Assembly: GCA_036403815.1 (NCBI GenBank)
Contig: DASWQH010000066.1
Coordinates: forward strand, 1-64,000
DNA length: 64,000 bases
DNA from: JACVRN01 sp036403815
GTDB lineage: Bacteria > Acidobacteriota > Blastocatellia > Pyrinomonadales > Pyrinomonadaceae
Reading direction: 5' to 3'
Shown: in pieces, positions 16,757 through 24,830 of the stretch
Numbering within the stretch: position 1 is the first letter of the stretch
Layout of the letters: each line of letters starts with the position of its first letter
The notes under the pieces: generated by a model
What the model saw: only the letters and a program-made list of their open reading frames with translations
Told to the model about the DNA's origin: nothing
The model's database searches: none
Program-made: the position numbers and the translations under genes

Positions 16757-16850
16757 AAAAGGGAGTCCCAGGTTCCAAGTCCCATGTCCCAAGTCAAAGA
16801 CTCAAGTTCTTAACTTGGGGCTTGGGACTTGGAACCTGGGATTCCCTTTT
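16757..16850. repeat. Heptamer palindrome, word CCAAGTC
   Basis: Left arm CCCAGGTTCCAAGTCCC with further CCATGTC, CCAAGTC units; the right arm GGGACTTGGAACCTGGG is its perfect 17-bp complement. Starts right after the stop at 16753. Confidence 0.85.
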
Positions 16851-16957
16851 ACCGGCACCCCTTCACCGTTTCCTCTTCTGCTTGTTTCGCGGTATCATGG
16901 TGGTTTGCCGCAGTCGTAGAATTCTCTCCCGTGCGCTCCGGCAAATCTTTTTAAGCC

Positions 16958-19840
16958 ATGACTGAAGAAGCAATCGAAGTGCGCGGGGCGCGCGTTAACA
17001 ATCTTAAGAACATCTCCTTCTCTATCCCTATCGGCCACCTGACGGTCGTAACGGGCGTATCCGGCTCAGGCAAATCCTCGCTGGCTTTCGATACGATTTA
17101 TGCAGAGGGGCAGCGTCGCTACGTCGAATCGCTTTCGGCCTATGCGCGCCAGTTTCTAGAGCGCATGGATAAGCCGGACGTGGACGAGGTGCGCGGCATT
17201 GCTCCGGCCATAGCCATTCGCCAGAAGAACTCTACGCGCAATCCCCGCTCGACCGTCGGCACACAGACGGAAATCTACGACTATCTCAGGCTGCTTTACG
17301 CGCGTGTAGGCACGACCTACTGCCGCGTCTGCGGGCGCGAAGTACATCGTGACTCGCCGGAATCCTCCGCGCAGGAGATTCTGGAAGCCTTGCCCGAAGA
17401 CACGCGCTTTTATCTACTGTTCCCTGCGGAAGCAGGTCTCCGCCCGGATGAGAATGGAAATGCGTCTAAGAAGAGCGTAGCGGCGCGAAAGAAGAAGAAG
17501 GCTGAAACACAAAGTAAGCCGGGCATGACGCGCCACATGGTTACGGCTCACGTGATGAGCCTCATGCAGCGCGGCTTTACGCGTCTCTATGCCGATGGCA
17601 AGACGATTGAATTATCGTCTCCAGACGATTACACGCGCCCCGACTTTGAAGGCGTTTACGTGCTGATTGATCGTCTCGTCGCCCGCGTGGACGTGCGCGA
17701 GCGTCTGGTAGATTCTCTCGAAACCTGCTTTCAAGAGGGACACGGCACTGCCATCATAGAGACTGCCGGAGAGCCTGAGCCAAGACGCATGCGCTTTTCC
17801 GAGCGCTTCGAGTGCAAGTATGACGGTACGGTCTATGCCACGCCTGAGCCGCGTCTCTTCAGCTTCAATAATCCTTACGGCGCTTGCCCGACCTGTCAGG
17901 GCTTCGGCAACATCATCGGTCTTGATTTAGACCTGGTCATTCCGAATCCTTCTCTCTCATTGAATGAAGGCGCTATAGAGCCTTGGACTAAGCCGCAGCA
18001 CGAGTGGGCAAGGACGGAGCTGCGTCGCTTCTGTAAGCAGGAACGCATCCCTATGGACGTGCCCTTCAATGAGCTTTCGCGCGCAGATCAGCGCGCCATA
18101 GTCGAGGGCAAGGGCAACTGGGGAGGCGTGCGCGGATTCTTCGCGTGGCTTGAGACGAAGAAGTACAAGCTGCATGTGCGCGTTTTTCTCTCGAAGTATC
18201 GCGGCTACACTCTGTGTCCCGATTGCAACGGCGGACGCTTGCGTCAGGAGGCGCGCGACGTGCGCGTCGGCGGCAGAACTTTGCCTGACGTGTGCGCGCT
18301 CTCGATTAAAGAGTCTGCGAAATTCTTCGACGAGCTTGAGCTTTCCACGGAGCAGGCAGCCATAGCCGACCGTGTGCTTCACGAGATTCGCCGTCGCCTG
18401 CGCTTTCTGGTTGACGTAGGTCTGGATTACCTGACGCTCAACCGCCTGGCCTCCACGCTTTCCGGCGGCGAAGCCCAGCGCATACAGCTCGCCACCAACT
18501 TAGGCTCGTCGCTCGTCGGCGCACTCTACGTTCTGGATGAGCCGAGTATAGGACTTCACCCGCGCGATTCTGAGCGATTGATTCGACTCCTGCATAACCT
18601 GCGTGACATAGGCAACACTGTGCTTGTAGTAGAGCATGATGCAGAGATGATGCGCGCTGCCGATCACATCTTGGATATAGGCCCTGCGGCGGGCGAGCTT
18701 GGCGGGCAGGTCATCTATGAAGGCGACTTCGAGAATCTATTGCTCGACAGGGATTCGCTGACGGCCAAGTACCTGCGCGGCGAAGCCGAGATTAAAGAAC
18801 CGAAGCAGCGACGCACGCCGCAGAAGAGACGCCTCGCTTTGCGCGGGGCTTCCGAGCACAACCTGAAGAACATAGATGTGGACGTGCCGCTAGACATGCT
18901 CGTCTGTGTAACGGGCGTATCCGGCTCAGGCAAGTCAACGCTGATTCACGATTGCATCTACGCAGGAATGAAGAAGCAGCGCGGCGACTGGCAGGGACAC
19001 GTTGGTGCTTTCACAAAGCTTGAAGGCGTGCAGTATGTTGACGACGTGATTCTGGTTGACCAGTCTCCCATAGGCCGCACGCCGCGCTCGAATCCGGTCA
19101 CCTACATCAAAGTGTACGACGCGATTCGTGAAGCCTTTTCACAGACCCGCGAGGCGCAGGCGCACGGTCTTGACCCCTCGCACTTCTCCTTCAACGTTCC
19201 CGGCGGGCGCTGCGAAGTCTGCCAGGGCGACGGCACCGTCACGGTCGAGATGCAGTTTCTGGCAGACGTGGAACTGGTCTGCGAAGAATGCAAGGGCACG
19301 CGCTTCAAGCCCCAGGTTCTGGACGTGCGCTATCGCGGCAAGAACATCAACGACGTGCTCAGCATGACCGTGCGCGAAGCCATGATCTTCTTCCGCGACG
19401 TGACAAAGATTACCAACCGCCTACGCGTGCTCGATGATGTAGGACTCGGCTACCTGCGTCTGGGACAATCCGCCACCACGCTCTCCGGCGGCGAAGCCCA
19501 GCGCGTCAAACTCGCCGCGCATCTCTCGAAACGCACCGGCGCTAAAACCCTCTACATCTTCGACGAGCCGACCACCGGCCTACACTTCGACGACATCAAC
19601 AAACTACTCGCAGCCTTCCGCGCGCTTATGGAAGCCGGTGGCTCGCTCCTCGTCATCGAGCACAACCTTGATGTCATCAAGACCGCCGATTACATCATCG
19701 ACCTAGGCCCCGAAGGCGGCGACCGAGGCGGTCAGGTCGTCGCCACCGGCACACCCGAAGCCATCATGAAAAACAAAGCATCCCACACAGGCCGCTTCCT
19801 GCGCGCACACCTCGCACGCTCTAACGGCCATCATGCCTAA
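16958..19840 (+). CDS. uvrA: Excinuclease ABC subunit A
   Basis: UvrA is the damage-recognition ATPase of nucleotide-excision repair. The 960-residue protein has two ABC cassettes: Walker A GVSGSGKSSL near residue 31 and GVSGSGKSTL near residue 650; signatures TLSGGEAQRIQLA and TLSGGEAQRVKLA; Walker B VLDEPSIGLH and IFDEPTTGLH. Zinc cysteines occur at CPTCQ (about residue 310) and CEVCQGDG with CEECKG (about residues 750 and 770). A basic insertion near residues 165-190 is slightly long. The last 60 bases are duplicated with divergence at 22785-22844. Confidence 0.98.
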   Translation: MTEEAIEVRGARVNNLKNISFSIPIGHLTVVTGVSGSGKSSLAFDTIYAEGQRRYVESLSAYARQFLERMDKPDVDEVRGIAPAIAIRQKNSTRNPRSTVGTQTEIYDYLRLLYARVGTTYCRVCGREVHRDSPESSAQEILEALPEDTRFYLLFPAEAGLRPDENGNASKKSVAARKKKKAETQSKPGMTRHMVTAHVMSLMQRGFTRLYADGKTIELSSPDDYTRPDFEGVYVLIDRLVARVDVRERLVDSLETCFQEGHGTAIIETAGEPEPRRMRFSERFECKYDGTVYATPEPRLFSFNNPYGACPTCQGFGNIIGLDLDLVIPNPSLSLNEGAIEPWTKPQHEWARTELRRFCKQERIPMDVPFNELSRADQRAIVEGKGNWGGVRGFFAWLETKKYKLHVRVFLSKYRGYTLCPDCNGGRLRQEARDVRVGGRTLPDVCALSIKESAKFFDELELSTEQAAIADRVLHEIRRRLRFLVDVGLDYLTLNRLASTLSGGEAQRIQLATNLGSSLVGALYVLDEPSIGLHPRDSERLIRLLHNLRDIGNTVLVVEHDAEMMRAADHILDIGPAAGELGGQVIYEGDFENLLLDRDSLTAKYLRGEAEIKEPKQRRTPQKRRLALRGASEHNLKNIDVDVPLDMLVCVTGVSGSGKSTLIHDCIYAGMKKQRGDWQGHVGAFTKLEGVQYVDDVILVDQSPIGRTPRSNPVTYIKVYDAIREAFSQTREAQAHGLDPSHFSFNVPGGRCEVCQGDGTVTVEMQFLADVELVCEECKGTRFKPQVLDVRYRGKNINDVLSMTVREAMIFFRDVTKITNRLRVLDDVGLGYLRLGQSATTLSGGEAQRVKLAAHLSKRTGAKTLYIFDEPTTGLHFDDINKLLAAFRALMEAGGSLLVIEHNLDVIKTADYIIDLGPEGGDRGGQVVATGTPEAIMKNKASHTGRFLRAHLARSNGHHA

Positions 19841-19869
19841 CGCGAGTTCGACATAAAAGAAGGCTGCTC

Positions 19870-19896
19870 TCTCAAGCCCCTTTCAGGGACTTGAGA
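19870..19896. terminator. Hairpin downstream of uvrA
   Basis: TCTCAAGCCCCT TTC AGGGACTTGAGA, a stem of 12 pairs with one mismatch, 30 bases after the uvrA stop. No T-run follows, so it may be an RNA-stabilising hairpin or an isolated box-A repeat (it contains CCCCTTTCAGGG as in the nested palindromes). Confidence 0.45.
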
Positions 19897-20076
19897 AAAC
19901 CTCGTCCCTGCTTCTATCGAACTCACTTTAATCTAACCCGCCAGGCAAAATTCTTGCATCGCTGAAATCTCCTTCACCTACAGCAAAAAATCTTGCTATG
20001 ATGTGCGGGCACACAACGACCTTGCTGCGCCGGGCTACCCACGGCAGCGTGTTCTATTCAAAGCTGACTAGCGCCT

Positions 20077-20349
20077 CTAGAACAGCGACAGCACGCCTTG
20101 CAGCAGGTGCAGCGCGGTCTCCGTCAAAGTGCTTTCGGTTACTCCCGGAAACGGCATATCACCACTTGCCGTTGCCGAAGGCGAAGTAGCGCCGGGGTAT
20201 TGAACCTCGCCGTTTATTGGTGCTGGCGGTGGAGGAGCAGTAACTCCTGGGTATGGAATCTCGCCCGCAAATGTAGAGCAGGCAAGTATCAGTATTAGCA
20301 CAAATGCAATTACACATTTGCGGCATAGTTGATTAAAGTTCCTCATCAT
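20077..20349 (-). CDS. Small secreted peptide with three PYPG-type repeats
   Basis: The 90-residue precursor has a hydrophobic signal (VIAFVLILILACSTFAG, to about residue 29), then three copies of G[ED]x[PQ][YF]PG[VA]T at residues 29-37, 47-55 and 63-71, separated by Pro/Ala/Ser-rich spacers, and a hydrophobic C-terminal helix (ALHLLQGVLSLF). GAAGGA precedes the ATG. It is divergent from the TPR/AAA+ regulator at 20428, with only 78 bases between them. The layout resembles a secreted peptide signal or a surface peptide controlled by the neighbour, but no such function is shown. Cys24 could be lipidated. Confidence 0.65.
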   Translation of the reverse strand: MMRNFNQLCRKCVIAFVLILILACSTFAGEIPYPGVTAPPPPAPINGEVQYPGATSPSATASGDMPFPGVTESTLTETALHLLQGVLSLF

Positions 20350-20427
20350 AGTTTTCCTTCTAAGGTGATTTAGTGAAGCAAGCTAACTGTTTAACGCGCC
20401 TCCTCTTTCCAAGAGGCTCGGCAAACC

Positions 20428-22734
20428 ATGCTTGCAACCAATATTGCAAGTATGGAGAAAGGTAATCCTCATATGACTTTAGCAGAAACTCTGCTCCGGC
20501 AGTTAGACAATACAAAGCTTAGCCGTGATGAGCGAGCACGATTGCGCTGTCAACTTGCTGAAGAGTTGGACATCAGAGGACAGTATGAGGCGGCGCGCAA
20601 TGCACTTGGTGAACTGTGGCAGGGCGTAGGACAGCGCCCCGCTCTGGAGGGACTTACTGATTTCACAGCAGCAGAAGTGCTGTTATGCGCTGGTGCTTTG
20701 ACGGGATGGCTTGGTAGCGCAGGCCAATTCGCTAATGCGCAAGAGATAGCTAAAGACCTTATTAGCGAAAGTATTGCTATATTTGAATCACTAGGAGAAG
20801 CGACAAGAGTTGCAGCAGCGAAAAGTGAGCTTGGGGTCTGCTACTGGCGTGAAGGTGCATTTGATGAGGCGCGCGTGCTGTTTGAAGATGTATTTTCGCA
20901 CCTTGATGAAGAGGATATCGAACTTAAGGCGCGAACGCTGCTCCGACGTGTCATGGTCGAATTTTCTACGAGTAGATTTAATGATGCATTCCGCATCTTG
21001 ACTGAGACCGCTCTGGTATTCGAGACAAGTAAAAATGACATTCTGAAAGGCAGGTTTCATGGATTATTTGCACTTATATTAAGGAGGCTCGGCACAACCG
21101 GACATCATCAGGATTACATAGATCGTGCGATTATTGAGTACACAGCAGCAACTTATCACTTCGCGCAAGCTGGACATACCCTTTACCGTGCATGCGATGA
21201 GAATAATCTCGGATTTTTGCTCTATAAATTAGGACGCTATGAAGAGGCTCAAAGCCACCTCGACCGCGCTCGTCGCATGTTTGTTAATATTAAAGAAAGT
21301 AGCCTAGCGGCGCAGGTAGATGAAACTCGCGCACGGCTATTGCTGGCACAAGGTCAAAATACGGAAGCGGAAAGGGTCATTCGCGGGGCGGTTCGGACAT
21401 TTGAGAGGGGTGGGGAGCAGTCGCTTTTGGCGGAGGCGTTGACTACGCAGGGGGTGGTGCTGGCGCGGCTTGGGCGCTTCGATGAATCTTATAAGGTGTT
21501 GCAGCGGGCGATGAATGTGGCGGAGCAGGCGGGGGCTGTGGAGTATGCGGGGCGGGCGGCGCTGGCGCTGCTGGAGGAACATGCGGAGAGAATAAATGTA
21601 GAGCGGCGGCGTAGGGTTTATGAGCTTGCGGATGAATGGCTCTCAAGGACGCAGGATGCAGAGGACATCTCGCGGCTGCGTGCCTGCGCGCGGCGCGTTA
21701 TTGCTCCAAGGGTAGCGGGCGCGCAGGGGGGTGCAGAGCCTGTCTCCTTTATTCATGCCAGCGAGCGTATAGACGAATTGCTTGAGAAGGCGCGACATTT
21801 AGCTAGCACTAATCTGCCCATCCTGATTACAGGGGAAACAGGGGTCGGTAAAGAAGTCATGGCGCGGCTGATTCATCATTGGAGCGGGCGCGGCGGCGCA
21901 TTTGTGCCTTTGAACTGTGGTGCTCTGACCGAGACGCTCATCGAATCACAGCTTTTCGGGCATCGCAAAGGCAGTTTCACGGATGCCGTCGCGGATTACG
22001 CGGGAGCGGTTCGGGAAGCGGAAGGCGGCACTCTGCTGCTGGATGAGATCGGAGAACTCAGTCAAGCCAATCAGGGCAAGCTGCTACGGCTGATAGAGCT
22101 GGGGGAGATAATGCCCATCGGCGCAACCGCGCCGGAATATGTCGATATACGCATCGTCGCTTGTACTAATGCACGACTATCGAAACTTGTTGCCAAACAT
22201 CGCTTTCGTGAAGACCTGTTTTATCGTATCGCAACATTTGAAATAGAGATTCCGCCTCTGCGGGAGCGGACTGAGGACATCGCTGCACTGGCGAAACATT
22301 TCATGAAAGAGGTGGCAGAGCGCACGGGCAGGCAGGCCACTTTCACACAGGGAAGCATAGAGGCTCTTAAAGCTTTGCCTCTTCACGGTAATGCACGAGA
22401 GTTGCGCGCTATTATCGAGCGCGCGGTTATTACCTCTAAGGGCCAGCCCGTCGTAGAAGAAGCATTACGGCTAGTATTGCTGCGCGCAACCAGCAAGGGC
22501 ACGGCGGCTGACCCGTGGGCGGAGTTTTCACTTGTGGAGGAGGTTAGACTTTACGAAGAGCAGTTCATTGAGCGCGCCTTGAAGGAGAGTCGCGGGAGGG
22601 TTACACATGCGGCGCACCTGCTCGGATTAAAGCACCAGAGTCTCATCGCTATCATAGAGTCCAGACACAAGAGGCTGCTGGAACTGAGAACGCCAGCGCA
22701 GCCACGCAGACGCAGCATCATCAAGCGAAGATAA
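20428..22734 (+). CDS. TPR-containing sigma-54-type AAA+ transcriptional regulator
   Basis: Residues 1-430 are TPR-like helical repeats (KLGRYEEAQSHLDRARRMF; RLGRFDESYKVLQRAMNVA). An NtrC-type AAA+ domain follows: Walker A GETGVGKEV, Walker B GTLLLDEIGEL, arginine finger region FREDLFYRIATFEIEIPPLRER. A C-terminal Fis-like helix-turn-helix (RVTHAAHLLGLKHQSLIAII) binds DNA. The sigma-54 contact loop GAFTGA reads GSFTDA, so classic sigma-54 activation is uncertain. No receiver domain; the TPR part may be the sensor, as in MalT- or NtrC-like hybrids. Start ATG 20428 chosen for length; ATG 20473 has GAGAAAGG upstream and is possible. Confidence 0.85.
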   Translation: MLATNIASMEKGNPHMTLAETLLRQLDNTKLSRDERARLRCQLAEELDIRGQYEAARNALGELWQGVGQRPALEGLTDFTAAEVLLCAGALTGWLGSAGQFANAQEIAKDLISESIAIFESLGEATRVAAAKSELGVCYWREGAFDEARVLFEDVFSHLDEEDIELKARTLLRRVMVEFSTSRFNDAFRILTETALVFETSKNDILKGRFHGLFALILRRLGTTGHHQDYIDRAIIEYTAATYHFAQAGHTLYRACDENNLGFLLYKLGRYEEAQSHLDRARRMFVNIKESSLAAQVDETRARLLLAQGQNTEAERVIRGAVRTFERGGEQSLLAEALTTQGVVLARLGRFDESYKVLQRAMNVAEQAGAVEYAGRAALALLEEHAERINVERRRRVYELADEWLSRTQDAEDISRLRACARRVIAPRVAGAQGGAEPVSFIHASERIDELLEKARHLASTNLPILITGETGVGKEVMARLIHHWSGRGGAFVPLNCGALTETLIESQLFGHRKGSFTDAVADYAGAVREAEGGTLLLDEIGELSQANQGKLLRLIELGEIMPIGATAPEYVDIRIVACTNARLSKLVAKHRFREDLFYRIATFEIEIPPLRERTEDIAALAKHFMKEVAERTGRQATFTQGSIEALKALPLHGNARELRAIIERAVITSKGQPVVEEALRLVLLRATSKGTAADPWAEFSLVEEVRLYEEQFIERALKESRGRVTHAAHLLGLKHQSLIAIIESRHKRLLELRTPAQPRRRSIIKRR

Positions 22735-22784
22735 GTTAAGCGGCATAGAAGATACCAATCAGATTCCAAAGATTGAATAAATCT

Positions 22785-22844
22785 TCCCACACAGGCCATT
22801 TTCTGCGCAAACACCTAGCACGCTCTAACGGCCATCATGCGTAG
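22785..22844 (+). pseudogene. uvrA: Diverged duplicate of the uvrA 3' end
   Basis: This 60-bp stretch encodes SHTGHFLRKHLARSNGHHA plus TAG and matches the last 19 codons and stop of uvrA (19781-19840) at 52 of 60 bases. Two codons change the residue (Arg to His, Ala to Lys); the other four changes are third-base synonymous or stop-to-stop. It has no start and is a remnant. Pattern: coding-constrained divergence, so it came from a functional relative. Confidence 0.8.
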
Positions 22845-22899
22845 AGCTATCCCGAAAGATGCTTCATCGCGGTAGAGAGACGTAGCATCTTTGCCCGTG

Positions 22900-23088
22900 G
22901 ATGCAGCCTCTCTGACTAGAGTCCCTGCATCTCTCACTAGAGAGGCTTCATCTCTAGTGAGAGAGGTTGAGTCGCTGGCCGTAGATGCAGCCTCTCCGCG
23001 TTGCGATGCTTCGTCTCTAGTGAGCGATGCTCTATCACAGCGTTGGGCGGACTCATCTTCGTTGTGCGACGCGACATCGCAAACGAGC
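22900..23088. repeat. Degenerate 21-bp tandem array, nine units
   Basis: Nine 21-bp units, themselves of 3x7 structure roughly GATGCxx CATCTCT AGTGAGA, with substitutions but almost no length change. An ORF on the plus strand (22891-23130) reads the array as 7-residue repeats (DAASLTR, EASSLVR, DASSLVS), but no ribosome binding site supports it. A 9-bp stem (AAAGATGCT / AGCATCTTT) precedes it. The gene-free stretch 22845-23224 is mostly this. Confidence 0.7.
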
Positions 23089-23224
23089 GCGGGCTTGTAT
23101 CAAGCGTGCGCGCAGCCATTTTCGCAGTAAAAATTATCCTTGCCAGCCAAAAACGCTGAGCGTATGATGCGCTCAGTCCTCGCGGTTTCCCTCTTCTTCT
23201 GAGGCTCACAAGGAGAATTTCTCT

Positions 23225-23596
23225 ATGGCACAAGATCAAACCAGATCCCTTAAACCGTCCATCATCACCGCCGACCGTGACAGCATCGCGGCGGTACAAG
23301 CCATCACCAACTACGCTCCGGCCAACAGCGACTATGCCACAGCAGCCCTCGTCGCGGCACTCGCGGAATACGACGCCAAATCTGCAACTGCCGCACAGGC
23401 CGACGCAGCCGCCAAAGCCGCCCGCGACGAAGCGGTCGCCGCCGCGCACCGCCTCCACAACAAGGTCGTAGGCATGCGCGACTCCGTCGGCGCACAATAC
23501 GGCAAAGACTCCAACCAATTCCAATCCGTCGGTCGCAAGAAGACCACCGAATACAAGAAACCAACCCGCACGAACAAGCAGGAAGACAAAACGTAA
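23225..23596 (+). CDS. Small Ala-rich conserved hypothetical protein
   Basis: 123 residues: a central helical Ala-rich stretch (about residues 35-80), then VGAQYGKDSNQFQSVGRKKTTEYKKP and a basic tail. The YGxDSxxxxxVGxxKxxE pattern recurs in small bacterial proteins of unknown role that I have seen before. AAGGAG lies eight bases before the ATG. A hairpin (23658-23711) follows about 60 bases after the stop. Function unknown; possibly DNA- or RNA-binding from its charge. Confidence 0.65.
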   Translation: MAQDQTRSLKPSIITADRDSIAAVQAITNYAPANSDYATAALVAALAEYDAKSATAAQADAAAKAARDEAVAAAHRLHNKVVGMRDSVGAQYGKDSNQFQSVGRKKTTEYKKPTRTNKQEDKT

Positions 23597-23657
23597 ACCT
23601 ACTTCGGCCTGCCACCGCGAGGACACAGAGCGTAGCGCACAGGCAACTACGCACACA

Positions 23658-23711
23658 AAGAGACGCGGTCTTGACAGTAAAGATTTCTTACCGTCAGGCC
23701 GCGCCTCTTTG
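23658..23711 (+). terminator. Imperfect long hairpin between convergent genes
   Basis: AAAGAGaCGCGG ... CCGCGcCTCTTT with inner GTAA/TTAC pairs, then TGTTAACAATT. It separates 23225-23596 from the convergent FGE-like gene and probably ends transcription in at least one direction. Confidence 0.5.
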
Positions 23712-23758
23712 TTAACAATTAAAGGTTACTCTTCGTCTTCAGGTCAAAACCGGGGCTG

Positions 23759-24805
23759 CTACCGCGTGACCGCGACTAGGCGAAACCCGGTGTAAGGTGT
23801 AGTGGCGTAGGGCGCGTCCCAACTGCGGATCGCCGAGCGCACAGCGTTGCCATAGTTGGTCCAAGAGCCGCCACGTCGCACCCGGGCAGTTGAGATACTT
23901 GCATCTAACCATGCCGAACCATCAGATGGTGCTCCATCATAATTCGAATGCCATATATCCTCACACCACTCCCACACATTTCCATGCATATCATATAAGC
24001 CCCATGCGTTCGGCTGAAAACTTCCCACCGGCGTTGTCTTTTGGCGACGCACTCTCTTCGCCGCCGCGCCATATGGATAATAACCGTCAAAATTAGCTTG
24101 TCTCGACGACAATGAATCTCCAAACGCAAAGGCTGTGGTTGTTCCCGCCCGCGCTGTATACTCCCATTCTGCCTCAGTTGGCAATCTGTATGTGTACTCA
24201 TCATCCATTGCATCTAGCTTATGGATGAACTCCTGCACATCATTCCAGGAAACTTGCTCCACAGGACAATTATCGCAGCCTTTGAACTGACTCGGAATTG
24301 TACCCATCACAGTCTGCCACTGCGCCTGTGTCACCTCGTTCTTGCCCATGTAGAAGCTCTGCACCGTCACTTGATGCTGCGGCGATTCATCCACAAATCC
24401 TCCTACTTCTAACGCGGGCGAACCCATCATAAAACTTCCTGCAGGTACATAGACGAACTCCATCCCCAACCTATTTGCCCTTATATTATGGCCGCCATAA
24501 TTATCGCGCACCGCGTTAATAAGCTCGTCGGTTGCGCCGGGGCCAGCTTTGCGTAGTTCCCTTTCTACCATCTTCGTCAATTTAAAGTTGACGCGACGCA
24601 AACGAATCTTCTCCACTATAAAATCCTGCGAGTCGCCACGCCTCAATTCCTTAAGGGCTTTGACAAGTGTGCTCTTGCTGATGGCCTCAGGCACGGGCGT
24701 AGGCTTACGCACAGGCTTGCGTCTGGCCTGTGATAAGGCAAAGCCAATTCCCAGCAGCAGAAATAGCGCGAGGACAATGCCCATCACTAGGGACTTTTTC
24801 CACAT
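23759..24805 (-). CDS. FGE-fold (SUMF1-like) protein lacking the catalytic cysteines
   Basis: After one N-terminal membrane segment (VMGIVLALFLLLGIGFAL) and a charged helical linker, residues about 120-345 carry the formylglycine-generating-enzyme fold: GMEFVYVPAGSFMMGS, EVTQAQW, YRLPTEAEWEY, WGLYDMHGNVWEW, RRGGSW, GFRLV. True FGEs need two cysteines after RGGS; here that segment reads SWTNYGNAVRSAIRS with none, so oxidation activity is unlikely and a binding role is more probable. I moved the start to ATG 24805 (AAAGGTG upstream); a longer frame would overlap the TIR gene. It lies 25 bases after the TIR gene. Confidence 0.8.
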   Translation of the reverse strand: MWKKSLVMGIVLALFLLLGIGFALSQARRKPVRKPTPVPEAISKSTLVKALKELRRGDSQDFIVEKIRLRRVNFKLTKMVERELRKAGPGATDELINAVRDNYGGHNIRANRLGMEFVYVPAGSFMMGSPALEVGGFVDESPQHQVTVQSFYMGKNEVTQAQWQTVMGTIPSQFKGCDNCPVEQVSWNDVQEFIHKLDAMDDEYTYRLPTEAEWEYTARAGTTTAFAFGDSLSSRQANFDGYYPYGAAAKRVRRQKTTPVGSFQPNAWGLYDMHGNVWEWCEDIWHSNYDGAPSDGSAWLDASISTARVRRGGSWTNYGNAVRSAIRSWDAPYATTPYTGFRLVAVTR

Positions 24806-24830
24806 CACTTGAAACACCTTTGCGGTATCA

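Noticed and set aside
22900..23088. CRISPR array
   Set aside because: No identical repeats with unique spacers; units are contiguous and degenerate, and no cas genes are near.
22891..23130. Plus-strand ORF reading the 21-bp array as 7-residue repeats
   Set aside because: Lacks a ribosome binding site; the open frame is a by-product of a 21-bp unit without stops. Reported as a repeat instead.
22937..23656. Minus-strand ORF of 239 codons
   Set aside because: It runs through the tandem array and antisense to the 23225-23596 gene, which has a good ribosome binding site; no family match is seen.
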